64,000 bases of DNA from Bacteroidota bacterium (GCA_023387985.1 JAEWHC010000009.1:248001-312000), one strand, 5' to 3'. Positions 36,748-46,198 are shown, numbered from the stretch's first letter. Numbers and translations: made by a program. Notes: generated by a model from the sequence alone, not told the origin.

Positions 36748-37320
36748 TTATTTTTTTAATGTTGTTTTAAAACTGATGGTGATGTCGTCACCGGTCTTGA
36801 TCGATCCAAACATAAAGGTTGGAGGTTCAACACCTACCTGGGTCATTTTCATTGCCCGGGATCCTTCACAAGAGAGGCTTCCATCGGCATTTAACGTACA
36901 GGTGGCGGTCAAAGGTGCACTAATGGTTTTACCGGCAACGGTAAGCATACCGTTTGTCTGCATGGTAAATTTGTTGCCGCCGGCTGATTTCACACTGCCA
37001 TTTACAGCGGCGTATTTAATTACATTGTGCTGTTTTGTTTTGAGCGACTTGTAGGCGTTTTCGTCCATGGGCCCTTTTCCACTTTTGAGCGAAGTAGGTG
37101 CCATGGTAACGGTAAGATTACTGAACTCCATTGGCTTGCCCGCCGGGTCAACTTCAAAACTTACAGTAATTGTTGCGGTCTTACTGGTCATAGTCCAGTC
37201 GTGCAACGTAGATGTTCCGGCTACTGTAAATTCATTCGCAGTGGCGCGGTATTGGGTTTGCGCCTTTAGCGTGAACATAGCGAACAGGAACAACGAGAGG
37301 AAAACAGATGTTTTTTTCAT
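36748..37320 (-). CDS. YceI-family periplasmic protein
   Basis: 190 residues: signal peptide (FLSLFLFAMFTLKAQ), then the YceI pattern YRATANEFTVAGTSTLHDWT (the TSTLHDW motif is characteristic), KSGKGPMDENAYKSLKTKQH, FTMQTNGMLTVAGKTISAPL and GDDITISFKTTLKK at the end. First gene of the YceI-porin unit. The upstream region holds an FNR-like half-palindromic box about 77 bp from the start codon. Confidence 0.88.
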   Translation of the reverse strand: MKKTSVFLSLFLFAMFTLKAQTQYRATANEFTVAGTSTLHDWTMTSKTATITVSFEVDPAGKPMEFSNLTVTMAPTSLKSGKGPMDENAYKSLKTKQHNVIKYAAVNGSVKSAGGNKFTMQTNGMLTVAGKTISAPLTATCTLNADGSLSCEGSRAMKMTQVGVEPPTFMFGSIKTGDDITISFKTTLKK

Positions 37321-37396
37321 AGCTTATAGTTTATAATAACGGGTGCAAGTTGCTCAACAAATGAGGCATAAAAAATGTTTGCTATCACCCGCCATC

Positions 37397-37410
37397 TTGA
37401 TTGTTATCAC
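37397..37410. promoter_or_regulatory. FNR/DNR-like box upstream of the YceI-porin unit
   Basis: TTGAT-TGTT-ATCAC matches nine of ten fixed positions of the CRP-FNR family site TTGATnnnnATCAA. It lies 77 bp upstream of the YceI start codon. A single site and unknown promoter position make this tentative. Confidence 0.35.
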
Positions 37411-37744
37411 CATGGAATATGACGGATGTCACCTTTACCTTCGATTGGAGATTGCAATCAATGAAAGAATGATCTCAATCGGCTGATATTCAATTAATTG
37501 TAATAATTTATCTCCAACAGCAGGCAATGCAACCCACAGCCACACTTTCGTTAAGGGGTTGGTAATTCAGAACACGGTCTAACTTAAAATGGCCGGTAAT
37601 CTGGAAAAACCTGGTGGTTTCTTTACCGTGCCTGTAAACGGTTTAGTTACACAGGCGTTTATTTAACTAAAGCATGGTACATGGCAAATTGACAATCCAA
37701 AATTCATGGTTTTGTGTGCAAATGAGCGTGGAAGAATTTTACTA
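37411..37744. other. Intergenic region without a gene
   Basis: The gap between the YceI start (37320) and the gene ending at 37866 is about 545 bp. Besides the FNR-like box and the terminator given separately, it is AT-rich and has short palindromes GATTGCAATC (37450-37459) and CAATTAATTG (37491-37500). I find no convincing reading frame and no structured RNA that I recognise. Confidence 0.5.
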
Positions 37745-37766
37745 TAAAAGCCTCGGCCACGGAGGC
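37745..37766 (-). terminator. Intrinsic terminator downstream of the 109-residue protein gene
   Basis: On the minus strand GCCTC and GAGGC (complements of 37762-37766 and 37750-37754) form a 5-bp stem with a 7-nt loop followed by TTTTAT. It lies 100 bp past the stop of the gene ending at 37866. Confidence 0.5.
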
Positions 37767-37865
37767 GAATAGTAAACACAAAAACGTGTATTGTAGGCTT
37801 ATTGAGAAAGTTAGTTGATAAATGGGGAAAAGAGAACCCATGTTTTGTGGGGAAAGTTTATCCCA

Positions 37866-38195
37866 TTATTCTTTATCATCGGCATCATCAGTGAGGATTG
37901 CCGCTTCTGCCGAATCCACCGCTTCTTCACCTTTTTTGGAAAGTTCCATTACGATATTGTACATTTTCTGACTGTCCAGCGTCAGTGCGTCGAACCTGAC
38001 ATCAAGACGCGGGATGAGATCCAGCAACGTGTTGATGCGCCCTTCTACATCCAGGAATTTATTGAGTACAACCACTTTTTTTTCTTCCAATATGCAATAA
38101 CCGCTTTGAAAGGTGCCCCGCTCATAGCGCAAGATGTATTGGCATTCTTCCAAAACGTTTTCGAGCCGTTGCAATGTATGTTGAGTGTACTTCAT
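37866..38195 (-). CDS. Conserved hypothetical protein, small and acidic
   Basis: 109 residues, no signal peptide. It begins MKYTQHTLQRLENVLEECQY and has ILEEKKVVVLNKFLDVEGRI and NTLLDLIPRLDVRFDALTLD, then an acidic tail (EEAVDSAEAAILTDDADDKE). It looks like a single alpha/beta domain of the kind found in Bacteroidota genomes without known function. It diverges from pckA, with 168 bp between the two starts. Confidence 0.7.
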   Translation of the reverse strand: MKYTQHTLQRLENVLEECQYILRYERGTFQSGYCILEEKKVVVLNKFLDVEGRINTLLDLIPRLDVRFDALTLDSQKMYNIVMELSKKGEEAVDSAEAAILTDDADDKE

Positions 38196-38363
38196 AGCTT
38201 ACATGCAAATTTATCCCAATAAATGCCTCGGTTTTTCTTAATTTTCCACAAGTCCGGTCAAATCATTTTTGAGTTAATTTAAAATTGACGAAACTCAGCT
38301 TTTTATTTGGACATATAAAGCCACCTTTGCAAATAGTCGATTTTCTAAAATAAATAACAAAAT

Positions 38364-40223
38364 ATGTTTCAGCAACAACAGGATTATTTTTTTAAAAGCC
38401 CCGAAGGAATAACCAATGAACTCAAATCATGGGTTGAAGGAATGGCAAGTCACTTAAAACCGGAGAAGGTTTATTTCTGCGATGGCAGCCAGGAAGAATA
38501 TGACCGCCTTTGCCAGCAACTGGTTGATAAGGGAACGTTTATCAAATTGAATCCTGAAAAAAGACCGGGAAGCTTCGCCTGTTTCAGTGATCCGAGTGAT
38601 GTGGCACGTGTTGAAGACCGCACCTATATCTGCAGCCGCCGTAAAGATGATGCCGGGCCCACCAATAACTGGATGGATCCCAAAGAAATGAAATCAATCC
38701 TTGAAGGCCTCACGGGCAGCGCAATGAAAGGACGCACCATGTATGTAATCCCTTTTTGTATGGGTCCTGTGGGTTCAAAGCTCAGCCGTTATGGTGTACA
38801 GATCACCGATAGTGAATACGTAGTGATTAGCATGAAACTGATGACCCGTATGGGAAAAAGTGTGATTGAACATATGACACCGGGCGAATGGGTTCAATGT
38901 GTGCATACTGTAGGCGCTCCGCTGGAAGAAGGACAGGAAGACGTAAAATGGCCCTGCAATCCCAGTGTGAAATACATCAGTCATTTTCCTGAAGAAAGAT
39001 TAATCATCAGTTATGGCAGCGGTTATGGCGGAAATGCCCTTTTGGGAAAAAAATGTTTCGCTTTACGCATTGCCAGCGTGGTTGGTCATGAAGAAGGATG
39101 GCTGGCCGAGCACATGCTGTTGCTGGGTGTTGAAGATCCTGAAGGCCATAAGGATTATGTTGCCGCCGCCTTCCCAAGCGCTTGTGGCAAAACCAATTTC
39201 GCCATGATGGTGCCTCCTGAGGGCCTCGAAGGCTGGAAAGTGACCACAATTGGGGATGATATCGCCTGGATCCATAAGGGCGAAGATGGGAAACTCTATG
39301 CCATCAATCCCGAAGCCGGCTATTTTGGCGTTGCCCCGGGAACCAACGGTAAGACCAATCCCAATGCCATGACCACCATTCAAAGGGATTGCATTTTTAC
39401 GAATGTGGCCATTACCCCGGATGGAGATGTATGGTGGGAAGGCATGACCAAAGAAGTACCCGATGGATTAACCGATTGGCATGGCAAACCTTATGATCAA
39501 TCAAGCGGAAAACCCGCAGCTCATCCAAATGCCCGTTTCACTGCTCCGGCAATCAACAACCCGGTTTTGGATAAGGATTGGGAAAATCCGGAAGGCGTTC
39601 CTGTTAGCGCTTTCATTTTTGGCGGACGCCGTGCCACAACCATCCCGTTGGTTTACCAGGCATTTAACTGGGCATTTGGTGTTTATCTCGCTGCTACTAT
39701 GGGTAGTGAAATGACTGCAGCCGCATTTGGTGACGTAGGTAGGGTGCGCCGCGACCCGTTTGCCATGCTGCCCTTCATGGGCTACCATGCCGGTGACTAC
39801 TGGAATCATTGGCTGCAGTTTGGCCGCGACCTGCCATCCGCTCCAAGGATCTTTAGTGTAAACTGGTTTAGAAAAGATACTGATGGCAATTTTGCCTGGC
39901 CCGGCTTCGGCCAAAATCTCCGCGTGCTGAAATGGATTGTAAATCGGGTGAAAGGCTCAGGCATGGGTGTTGAAAGCCCGATTGGCTGGATGCCCCGTTA
40001 TGAAGATATGGACTGGAACGGCCTTGAATTCAGCAAAGAGCAATTTGCAGGAATCATGGAAATTGACCGTGAAATGTGGAAGAAAGAATTGCTGGGACAT
40101 GAAGAATTATTCAGTACGGTTTACGACAAATTGCCCAAGGAGTTCTATTTCATGCGCGAATTGCTATTGAGTTCGCTTTGGCGCAGCCCCGAACATTGGG
40201 GATTGGCACCGGAGACTGTTTAG
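38364..40223 (+). CDS. pckG: Phosphoenolpyruvate carboxykinase (GTP)
   Basis: Converts oxaloacetate and GTP to PEP, GDP and CO2, the first committed gluconeogenic step. The 619-residue length and motifs are those of the GTP enzyme: [20 protein letters not shown] near 213, the P-loop-like [13 protein letters not shown] with active-site Cys274, [20 protein letters not shown] near 297, [16 protein letters not shown] near 322, [21 protein letters not shown] ([15 protein letters not shown]) near 420 and [12 protein letters not shown] near 495. The gene is monocistronic: a terminator follows immediately. Confidence 0.95.
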   Translation: MFQQQQDYFFKSPEGITNELKSWVEGMASHLKPEKVYFCDGSQEEYDRLCQQLVDKGTFIKLNPEKRPGSFACFSDPSDVARVEDRTYICSRRKDDAGPTNNWMDPKEMKSILEGLTGSAMKGRTMYVIPFCMGPVGSKLSRYGVQITDSEYVVISMKLMTRMGKSVIEHMTPGEWVQCVHTVGAPLEEGQEDVKWPCNPSVKYISHFPEERLIISYGSGYGGNALLGKKCFALRIASVVGHEEGWLAEHMLLLGVEDPEGHKDYVAAAFPSACGKTNFAMMVPPEGLEGWKVTTIGDDIAWIHKGEDGKLYAINPEAGYFGVAPGTNGKTNPNAMTTIQRDCIFTNVAITPDGDVWWEGMTKEVPDGLTDWHGKPYDQSSGKPAAHPNARFTAPAINNPVLDKDWENPEGVPVSAFIFGGRRATTIPLVYQAFNWAFGVYLAATMGSEMTAAAFGDVGRVRRDPFAMLPFMGYHAGDYWNHWLQFGRDLPSAPRIFSVNWFRKDTDGNFAWPGFGQNLRVLKWIVNRVKGSGMGVESPIGWMPRYEDMDWNGLEFSKEQFAGIMEIDREMWKKELLGHEELFSTVYDKLPKEFYFMRELLLSSLWRSPEHWGLAPETV

Positions 40224-40241
40224 TTTTTTCCATTGATATAA

Positions 40242-40287
40242 AAAAGCAGTTGAAAATGGCCGCCTTTGGCTAATTTCAACTGCTTTT
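40242..40287 (+). terminator. Intrinsic terminator of the PEP carboxykinase gene
   Basis: A long stem of AAAAGCAGTTGAAA (from 40242) with its complement TTTCAACTGCTTTT (to 40287) around a 15-18-nt loop, ending in a T run, 18 bp after the stop. The flanking A and T runs would let it work in both directions. Confidence 0.85.
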
Positions 40288-40338
40288 ACTTTAGATCTGA
40301 ACCGAATCAACATCATTCAATCACCAAACTTTTGAAAA

Positions 40339-40698
40339 ATGAACCAGGCCAGTTTACTTAATCATTTCCCGGATATGCGCCCCGATGAATTCGCAACACT
40401 TCAGGCGATCATGAAGGAGATGTCTGACCTGGAACAATCCCGGTTTATTTCGCTTTATTCCACCAAACGCCGTGATCGCAATACGATGATCATCCTCGCC
40501 GCCATTGGTTTTCTTGGAGTGGCCGGTATCCACAGGTTTGTGGTGCGTGATATGCTTCTCGGAATCTTATATCTGCTCACTGTTGGATTTTGCTATATCG
40601 GCACCATCATCGACCTGGTGAATATTGGGAACATCACTCAAAAATACAATATCAAACAGGCTTACGAATCAGCTCAATTGGTTCGCATGGTTTCCTGA
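40339..40698 (+). CDS. TM2-domain membrane protein
   Basis: 119 residues: a soluble helical N-terminal part (about 1-50, DMRPDEFATLQAIMKEMSDL), then two membrane helices (IILAAIGFLGVAGIHRFVVR and LLGILYLLTVGFCYIGTIID) with the TM2 signature in which the first helix ends in G-x-HRFVxR and the second starts GILYLLT and ends IGTIIDLVNI. A 20-residue tail follows. TM2 proteins are of unknown function in bacteria. Confidence 0.85.
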   Translation: MNQASLLNHFPDMRPDEFATLQAIMKEMSDLEQSRFISLYSTKRRDRNTMIILAAIGFLGVAGIHRFVVRDMLLGILYLLTVGFCYIGTIIDLVNIGNITQKYNIKQAYESAQLVRMVS

Positions 40699-40756
40699 TT
40701 ATTCAAATTCCTGGCTTTTTAACACACCGCCTTAGCGATTTCTGTTTTATATTCAT

Positions 40757-40783
40757 TCAATAAATTGACTGTCAATTTATTGA
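40757..40783. repeat. Perfect 27-bp palindrome upstream of the AsmA-like gene
   Basis: TCAATAAATTGAC (40757-40769), a central T (40770) and GTCAATTTATTGA (40771-40783): 13 of 13 arm positions pair. It ends 10 bp before the ATG at 40794, so it is either an operator for a dimeric regulator at the promoter or a hairpin in the 5' leader covering the ribosome-binding region. Confidence 0.8.
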
Positions 40784-40793
40784 GAATTTTAAT

Positions 40794-42944
40794 ATGAAAG
40801 AAGGCAACAAACGGAGATGGCGGATTTTGGTGATAATCGCTTCCTTGTTGGGTGTTGCCATCTGGCAGGCCAATAAGCATGGTTATTTCAAATCCATTAT
40901 TAAAGGTGCCGTATTAAAAAGTTCAGACAGCACCTACATCATTCGTTACGATTCTTCGGCCATTGATGAAGTTGCAGGCAATGCTACATTTTATAATGTG
41001 CGCCTGCAAAGCGACTCTTTGCAAATGAAGATGATCCGTGAGCAAACCGCTGGGTTACCTCCGGTATTATTTAATATTCGTGTAGATACTGTGCGGATAC
41101 GCGAGGTAAAGGTGCAGGATATGCTTTCAAAAAATCAGCTGGCTGCCGGGCTTATAGAAATCGTTTCTCCTACCATTCAAATTATTCAGACCGGAACGGA
41201 AAAAGAAGCTAAACTCGATGCTGAAGACTCTCTGGCGTTGTACCAAAAACTGATTGGAAACTATAAACAGATCGATGCAAAAACAATTCGTGTACTCAAT
41301 GGAAAGGTTCAGTTTGTAAAAGGAAACGAAGCCCCGCATTTTGTTATACAGGGTGTAAACTTTCAGATCAACAATTTCAAAGTAAATAAAAGAAGGGATT
41401 ACAGTAACCTCATAGCTTATTTTGTAAAAGATGCTGTGGCAAAGGTTCAGAGCATAACGCTGAATACAGAATCGGCTGTTTTTCGCTTCAGCGATATTGA
41501 ATACAATGCGCCAAAAAAGCTACTGCGGTTGGGCGAGTTATACCAGCTCGATAAAGAAGCAAAAGAGACTTTCATCAATCTTAAAAACACCTATTTCAGC
41601 GGGCTTTCTACGAACGCTTTTGTGAACCTGCATCGTTTTCAGGCAGATAGCCTGGTGACAGATGGTGGCGTCTTGAGTTTTTACAGGGGGAATAAATCAG
41701 ACCCCGGAAAAACCAGCAACAAGGACAGTACGGAATGGCTGATGGATAATGATTTTTTGAACCAGGCAGAGATCAGGAACATCATGATCCATAAAACCCA
41801 GGTGCAGATCTTTGACAGGCAAAACCCGCAAGCTGAGCCATTTAAATTAAAAGATGCACGTTTGACAGCTTCAGGGTTAAAGGTTTCAAAAACGGGCAGC
41901 AGCTTACAGGATATCATAGGCGGAAGCGAGTTTTCTGTTGAAACCGGTGGATTTGTTTCCAGAACCAAAGACAACTTATACAGCCTGGAAATCGGGCCAT
42001 TTTCATTCGATAACCAGTCTAATGTTTTGCGGATCAATTCCTTCAAACTGGTTCCATTGATCAGTCGGGCCCAATTTGTACGCACAGTAAAAAAGCAAAC
42101 GGATTTCATGAATATAGATGTCAGGGATATTGTTTTCCGGGGCGCAGACATTAATACATTCATTGACCGCAAAACACTCATTGCGGAATCAGCCAGCCTT
42201 ACCCCCCGGATCGAGATATTTAATGACCGCACTTTACCACCCGATAACAGGGATAAGAGAGGACAAGCCCCACACGAGATCATTCAAAAAATTGGGTTAA
42301 CCCTTCTTGTGAAAAATCTGAAGATCAATAACGGCTACATTGGTTATGAAGAACGCAGCGCACAAACCGGCATGACCGGAAAGTTGACGTTCACGAATTT
42401 TGATGGTACGGTAAAAAACATTACCAATATCCCCTCAAGGCTATCGCGTGACCCGGTTATGGTGATTGATGCTTCTGCGCTTTTTATGGGCAAAGCTAGA
42501 TTGAATACCAAATGGGAGCTTCCGCAAACCACTAAAAATGGTCAGTTCAAAATTTCCGGCTCTTTAGGAAAATTTGATGCGTCACTGCTTAATCCGGTCA
42601 TTGAACCTCTTGCTGCGGCTTCGGTTAGCGAAGGCACAATTCAGCGGATAGCATTCAATATAAGTGGCAATGAAAATTCCAGTGCCGGTACCTATAACAT
42701 CAAATACAGCGGGTTAAAAGTAGATGTTTTGAAAGTGGATGAAGAAAGTGGGGAATTGCAAAAAAAGGGGTTGATCAGCGCACTCGCTAATGTGGCCGTA
42801 AGAAGTAATGTGGATACGCAAACCCAGGCCACCAAGCAGCGTGAAAACAACAAATCCTTTTTTAACCTGCTTTGGAAAAGCATTTTTGAAGGGGTGAAAA
42901 ATGGTGCACTGATCATCAAACCCAAGGGGGATGAAGCTAAATAA
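40794..42944 (+). CDS. AsmA-like membrane-anchored protein of unknown function
   Basis: 716 residues: a positive N-terminus and one helix (WRILVIIASLLGVAIWQA, about 9-26), then a long beta-rich region facing the periplasm. Repeating elements such as VRIREVKVQDMLSKNQLAAG, IEIVSPTIQIIQTG, HFVIQGVNFQINNFKVN and VKNLKINNGYIGYEERSAQT resemble AsmA and TamB-type proteins that bridge the envelope and may carry lipid. No catalytic motif is seen. The tail (FFNLLWKSIFEGVKNGALII) contains an amphipathic helix. The family call is by pattern. The gene is preceded by a perfect palindrome. Confidence 0.6.
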   Translation: MKEGNKRRWRILVIIASLLGVAIWQANKHGYFKSIIKGAVLKSSDSTYIIRYDSSAIDEVAGNATFYNVRLQSDSLQMKMIREQTAGLPPVLFNIRVDTVRIREVKVQDMLSKNQLAAGLIEIVSPTIQIIQTGTEKEAKLDAEDSLALYQKLIGNYKQIDAKTIRVLNGKVQFVKGNEAPHFVIQGVNFQINNFKVNKRRDYSNLIAYFVKDAVAKVQSITLNTESAVFRFSDIEYNAPKKLLRLGELYQLDKEAKETFINLKNTYFSGLSTNAFVNLHRFQADSLVTDGGVLSFYRGNKSDPGKTSNKDSTEWLMDNDFLNQAEIRNIMIHKTQVQIFDRQNPQAEPFKLKDARLTASGLKVSKTGSSLQDIIGGSEFSVETGGFVSRTKDNLYSLEIGPFSFDNQSNVLRINSFKLVPLISRAQFVRTVKKQTDFMNIDVRDIVFRGADINTFIDRKTLIAESASLTPRIEIFNDRTLPPDNRDKRGQAPHEIIQKIGLTLLVKNLKINNGYIGYEERSAQTGMTGKLTFTNFDGTVKNITNIPSRLSRDPVMVIDASALFMGKARLNTKWELPQTTKNGQFKISGSLGKFDASLLNPVIEPLAAASVSEGTIQRIAFNISGNENSSAGTYNIKYSGLKVDVLKVDEESGELQKKGLISALANVAVRSNVDTQTQATKQRENNKSFFNLLWKSIFEGVKNGALIIKPKGDEAK

Positions 42945-43079
42945 CGTATTCGTATTTAAGTTAGATAATGAATTGTTTACATGAGGTTCCTGTGAACATG
43001 AATTCCGGCTCCAGTGAATGCGCGGGAAGAACAGCCGGGCTGCCACGGCTGGGGCCTTCGGCAAACTTTCAGTAACCCG

Positions 43080-44528
43080 TTATTTCGCTACCGCATCCAA
43101 AACCAATCCCTTAACCAAATCCATCGCCACACGTTCCTGCGTCATAGTATCACGGTTACGCAGTGTAACGGTATTGTCTTCTTTGGTTTGATGGTCAACG
43201 GTTACAGCGAAAGGAGTTCCGATGGCATCCATGCGGCGATAACGCTTTCCGATGCTGTCTTTTTCTTCGTAGAAGGTATGGAAATGCGGCTTGCAACTAT
43301 TCACCAGGTCGCGGGCAATTTCGGGCAAACCGTCTTTTTTAGTTAACGGCAGTACAGCCAGTTTGGTTGGCGCCAGGTTCGCCGGCAACCGTAAAACGGT
43401 CCGGCTGTCTTCGCTGCCATCTTCCTTTTGCCATTTTTCTTCGGCATAGGCATTGCTTAAAGTTGCGAGTACCAAACGATCTAATCCTACCGAAGTCTCA
43501 ACAACGTAGGGCACATAATTCTGATTGATCTCGGTATCAAAATATTGTTGTTTTTTCTTACTGAATTCCTGGTGGCGGCGAAGGTCATAATCGGTACGGC
43601 TGTGAATGCCTTCCAATTCTTTCCAGCCAAACGGGAATTGGAATTCGATATCTACCGCCGCATCAGCATAGTGAGCCGGTTTGGCGTGGTCATGGTATTG
43701 CAAACGCTCTTCCGGGAAATGCATCACATTTTTCATCCAGTTCCAGCGTTCGGCTTTCCAATGTTCATACCATTCGCGTTGTGTGCCGGGACGTATGAAA
43801 AACTGCATTTCCATTTGTTCAAATTCACGCATGCGGAAGATGAACTGCCGCGCCACGATCTCATTGCGAAATGCTTTACCGGTTTGGGCGATTCCAAAAG
43901 GAATTTTCATTCTGCCGGTTTTTTGCACATTCAAAAAATTTACGAAAATACCTTGCGCGGTTTCCGGCCTCAGGTAAATGGTATTGGCATCTTCGGCCAC
44001 ACTGCCCAACTCGGTGCTGAACATGAGGTTAAATTGACGCACATCCGTCCAGTTGCAGGTATTGCTTACTGAACAAGGTATTTTGTGTTGTTCGATGAGG
44101 GATTTCATGCCTGCAAGGTCGTCGGCGATAACCAGTTTTTCAAAATCCGCCAGCAATACACCGGCCTCATCTTTTTTGCCATTGGACGCCATGGATTCGG
44201 CAAAGCCTTCCACCAAATGGTCCACCCGGTAACGCTTTTGGCTGTCCTTGTTATCGATCATCGGATCGCTGAAATTGTCCACGTGACCGCTGGCTTTCCA
44301 AACCGTTGGATGCATGAAAATCGCCGCATCAATTCCAACGATATTGTCATTCATCTGGGTCATGCTCTTCCACCAGGCCTCGCGGATATTTTTCTTCAAT
44401 TGGGCGCCGTTCTGGCCATAATCATAAACTGCGGAAAGGCCATCATAAATCTCACTGCTTTGAAAAATATAACCATATTCCTTCGCGTGCCCGATGAGGT
44501 TCTGGAAGGTATTTGCGTCGTAAGCCAT
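43080..44528 (-). CDS. glyQS: Glycyl-tRNA synthetase, single-chain (alpha2) type
   Basis: Charges tRNA-Gly. 482 residues, class II synthetase with motif 1 region near 85-100, motif 2 FRNEIVARQFIFRMREFEQM near 225, the motif 3 sequence VETSVGLDRLVLATLSNAYA near 350, and IYLRPETAQGIFVNFLNVQK near 195 (typical of this type). The C-terminal anticodon-binding domain starts about 385 (TKLAVLPLTKKDGLPEIARD). The start at 44528 (MAYDANTFQNLIGHAKEYGY) fits the family. A promoter element and a hairpin precede it. Confidence 0.95.
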   Translation of the reverse strand: MAYDANTFQNLIGHAKEYGYIFQSSEIYDGLSAVYDYGQNGAQLKKNIREAWWKSMTQMNDNIVGIDAAIFMHPTVWKASGHVDNFSDPMIDNKDSQKRYRVDHLVEGFAESMASNGKKDEAGVLLADFEKLVIADDLAGMKSLIEQHKIPCSVSNTCNWTDVRQFNLMFSTELGSVAEDANTIYLRPETAQGIFVNFLNVQKTGRMKIPFGIAQTGKAFRNEIVARQFIFRMREFEQMEMQFFIRPGTQREWYEHWKAERWNWMKNVMHFPEERLQYHDHAKPAHYADAAVDIEFQFPFGWKELEGIHSRTDYDLRRHQEFSKKKQQYFDTEINQNYVPYVVETSVGLDRLVLATLSNAYAEEKWQKEDGSEDSRTVLRLPANLAPTKLAVLPLTKKDGLPEIARDLVNSCKPHFHTFYEEKDSIGKRYRRMDAIGTPFAVTVDHQTKEDNTVTLRNRDTMTQERVAMDLVKGLVLDAVAK

Positions 44529-44550
44529 ATTGCTGAGTTAAGTATAAAAT

Positions 44551-44573
44551 GCCGCTTGCGTTTAACAAGCGGC
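44551..44573 (-). terminator. Hairpin in the glycyl-tRNA synthetase leader (terminator-like)
   Basis: On the minus strand GCCGCTTG pairs with CAAGCGGC across a 7-nt loop and is followed by ATTTTAT, an intrinsic-terminator shape. It ends 22 nt before the synthetase ATG and lies downstream of the -7 element at 44585-44592, so it would be inside the synthetase leader. It may end the upstream membrane-protein transcript or act as an attenuator. Confidence 0.5.
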
Positions 44574-44584
44574 GAATGCGGCTG

Positions 44585-44592
44585 CAAATATA
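44585..44592 (-). promoter_or_regulatory. -7 element of the glycyl-tRNA synthetase gene
   Basis: TATATTTG on the minus strand, a full TAnnTTTG match, 56 nt upstream of the ATG. A transcript from here starts near 44578, at the foot of the hairpin. Confidence 0.5.
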
Positions 44593-44679
44593 AGTGGTAG
44601 ATTCCAGACATCATGCCTGAGCCCTCAGACTGTTGCAGCCTATAGCTGTTCTGCCGGGCAAAACCGAAACCAGGGGAGC

Positions 44680-45444
44680 TTAACCGGCCGGAGCAGGAGC
44701 ATTGGTCCGCTTTCGGTCGCGATTGCGGTTGATAAGCTTCCACAGGGCAATGGTGCCCCAGATGATTCCGGCCAGACCGAGTACCGCGACGATTATGGCG
44801 AGGATATCCTGGCCGTTGCAGGAAAGAGAACAGGCCAGCGCAAACAGCAGATAAAGGGCCAACAACACACCCAGGATCAGCAACACATGCCAGATGGTGG
44901 CGCTGCCGTCAGCCTGCCGGAATTCACCACTGCGGATTAGTTTTTTTCGTTCTGCTTTGAGCTCTTTTTGGCTCAGGCTTTTGTACCAGGCATTCAAGTC
45001 TTTAAAGTATTCGCCTCTTGAAGTGTACTTACGATAATCGGGTTTCTCCAGTTGCTGTCCATCTTTTACCAGCGGCTTTGCAACAAAGCTGCTGTATAAG
45101 GCGGAGCTTTGATTTACTTTGACATGGGTATTGCTTGCGTAAAAGGAGATGAGTGTAAAAAAACTGGCAACCGCAATCAACAAATATGATAACCTTATGC
45201 CATAATACCCAAGCCCGTTGCCACGTGGAAGACGCTTTGCCTTAATCCATTTGTGAAAACCCAGGCCCAGGGCTAATGCTGCAATAGCGGCAATTAAAAC
45301 CGGCAATGCCAGGAAAGTCAATGCTGTTGCCTGCATCCACCCGGCGATGGTCATTGCAGCGAAAATCAGGTACAGATGGATCAGGAAAATTAAAGTTTGG
45401 GCATACACAGGTTTTCTGTAAGCCCAGTAGCTGATTCGTTTCAT
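44680..45444 (-). CDS. Integral membrane protein of unknown function
   Basis: 254 residues with about five hydrophobic helices (near 15-36, 40-60, 85-103, 187-208 and 213-235). A soluble loop between helices 3 and 4 (about 110-180) is rich in charged residues: KPDYRKYTSRGEYFKDLNAW, YKSLSQKELKAERKKLIRSG. Ends NRDRKRTNAPAPAG. I recognise no family. Confidence 0.65.
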   Translation of the reverse strand: MKRISYWAYRKPVYAQTLIFLIHLYLIFAAMTIAGWMQATALTFLALPVLIAAIAALALGLGFHKWIKAKRLPRGNGLGYYGIRLSYLLIAVASFFTLISFYASNTHVKVNQSSALYSSFVAKPLVKDGQQLEKPDYRKYTSRGEYFKDLNAWYKSLSQKELKAERKKLIRSGEFRQADGSATIWHVLLILGVLLALYLLFALACSLSCNGQDILAIIVAVLGLAGIIWGTIALWKLINRNRDRKRTNAPAPAG

Positions 45445-45628
45445 TGCAAAGAATTTTTGATTAAATGAAGTTCCTGCACGTTTCCTGATCAGGATGATTT
45501 AAAACAGTTCAGTATCCAGATCAGCGGTTGCAATTTTAATTTCAACTTTGAAATTAGGAGAATCTTTCGCCCGTGCAAAATTTTTTGTATATCCGGGTGA
45601 CGTTAACTGAATATCTGGCAATAAAAAA

Positions 45629-46075
45629 TCACCATGCTTTGGAACTCCGGTAATAAGAACCTTTAAACATCGCGATTCGTGTGTTGTCCGGTCCGAAAAT
45701 TTCCGCCGTATAGACTGCGATTTTATCACCCAGGAATTCTTCTTTACAATGGGCGGTAATTGCCTGTCCGGGGTATGCCGGTTTGAACTGGCTGATGGTT
45801 GTTTCTGTGGATACACATTTGCGGCCATGCAGATTTATGGCAATACCACAACAACTATCGGCCAATGAAAAGCAAATGCCTCCATGCGCTACCCCTACGG
45901 CATTTGTCATTTGGGGAGTGATCGTCACGATCATTTTGCAAAACCCCGGCCGCGCTTCCAGTATTTTGAATCCAAAGAAACGGGTTGAGCTATCCTGTTC
46001 CACCATTTTCAGCAGAAGTTGGGTAACTTCTGCTTCCAGCTTGGTCGATTGCCCGATCAGATCTGCAGCATCCAT
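45629..46075 (-). CDS. PaaI-type hotdog thioesterase
   Basis: 148-residue hotdog-fold protein with the PaaI catalytic and dimer pattern GVAHGGICFSLADSCCGIAI near 81-100 (HGG plus the downstream Asp), then STETTISQFKPAYPGQAITA. PaaI thioesterases hydrolyse acyl-CoA, often phenylacetyl-CoA ring-hydroxylated products; no paa genes are nearby, so substrate is open. The start at 46075 (MDAADLIGQSTKLEAEVTQL) is family-like. Confidence 0.85.
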   Translation of the reverse strand: MDAADLIGQSTKLEAEVTQLLLKMVEQDSSTRFFGFKILEARPGFCKMIVTITPQMTNAVGVAHGGICFSLADSCCGIAINLHGRKCVSTETTISQFKPAYPGQAITAHCKEEFLGDKIAVYTAEIFGPDNTRIAMFKGSYYRSSKAW

Positions 46076-46198
46076 GCGACTTAGTTTATTGTTGGCGAAA
46101 ATACCAATTTATATGCTGCACGTTTATGACATTCCGCATGCTTTGTGACCAGATTTAGGGCTTTTCCGGTTGTATTTGGAGATCTTGAAAAGATTAGG

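Noticed and set aside
34698..37320. Phosphate-selective (OprP/OprO) porin call for the barrel
   Set aside because: A barrel is clear, but no conserved phosphate-porin motifs were recognised and no pst or pho genes lie nearby.
45499..45828. 109-codon minus-strand frame overlapping the PaaI gene
   Set aside because: Mostly inside the thioesterase gene in another frame, with a composition unlike a protein; treated as a shadow.
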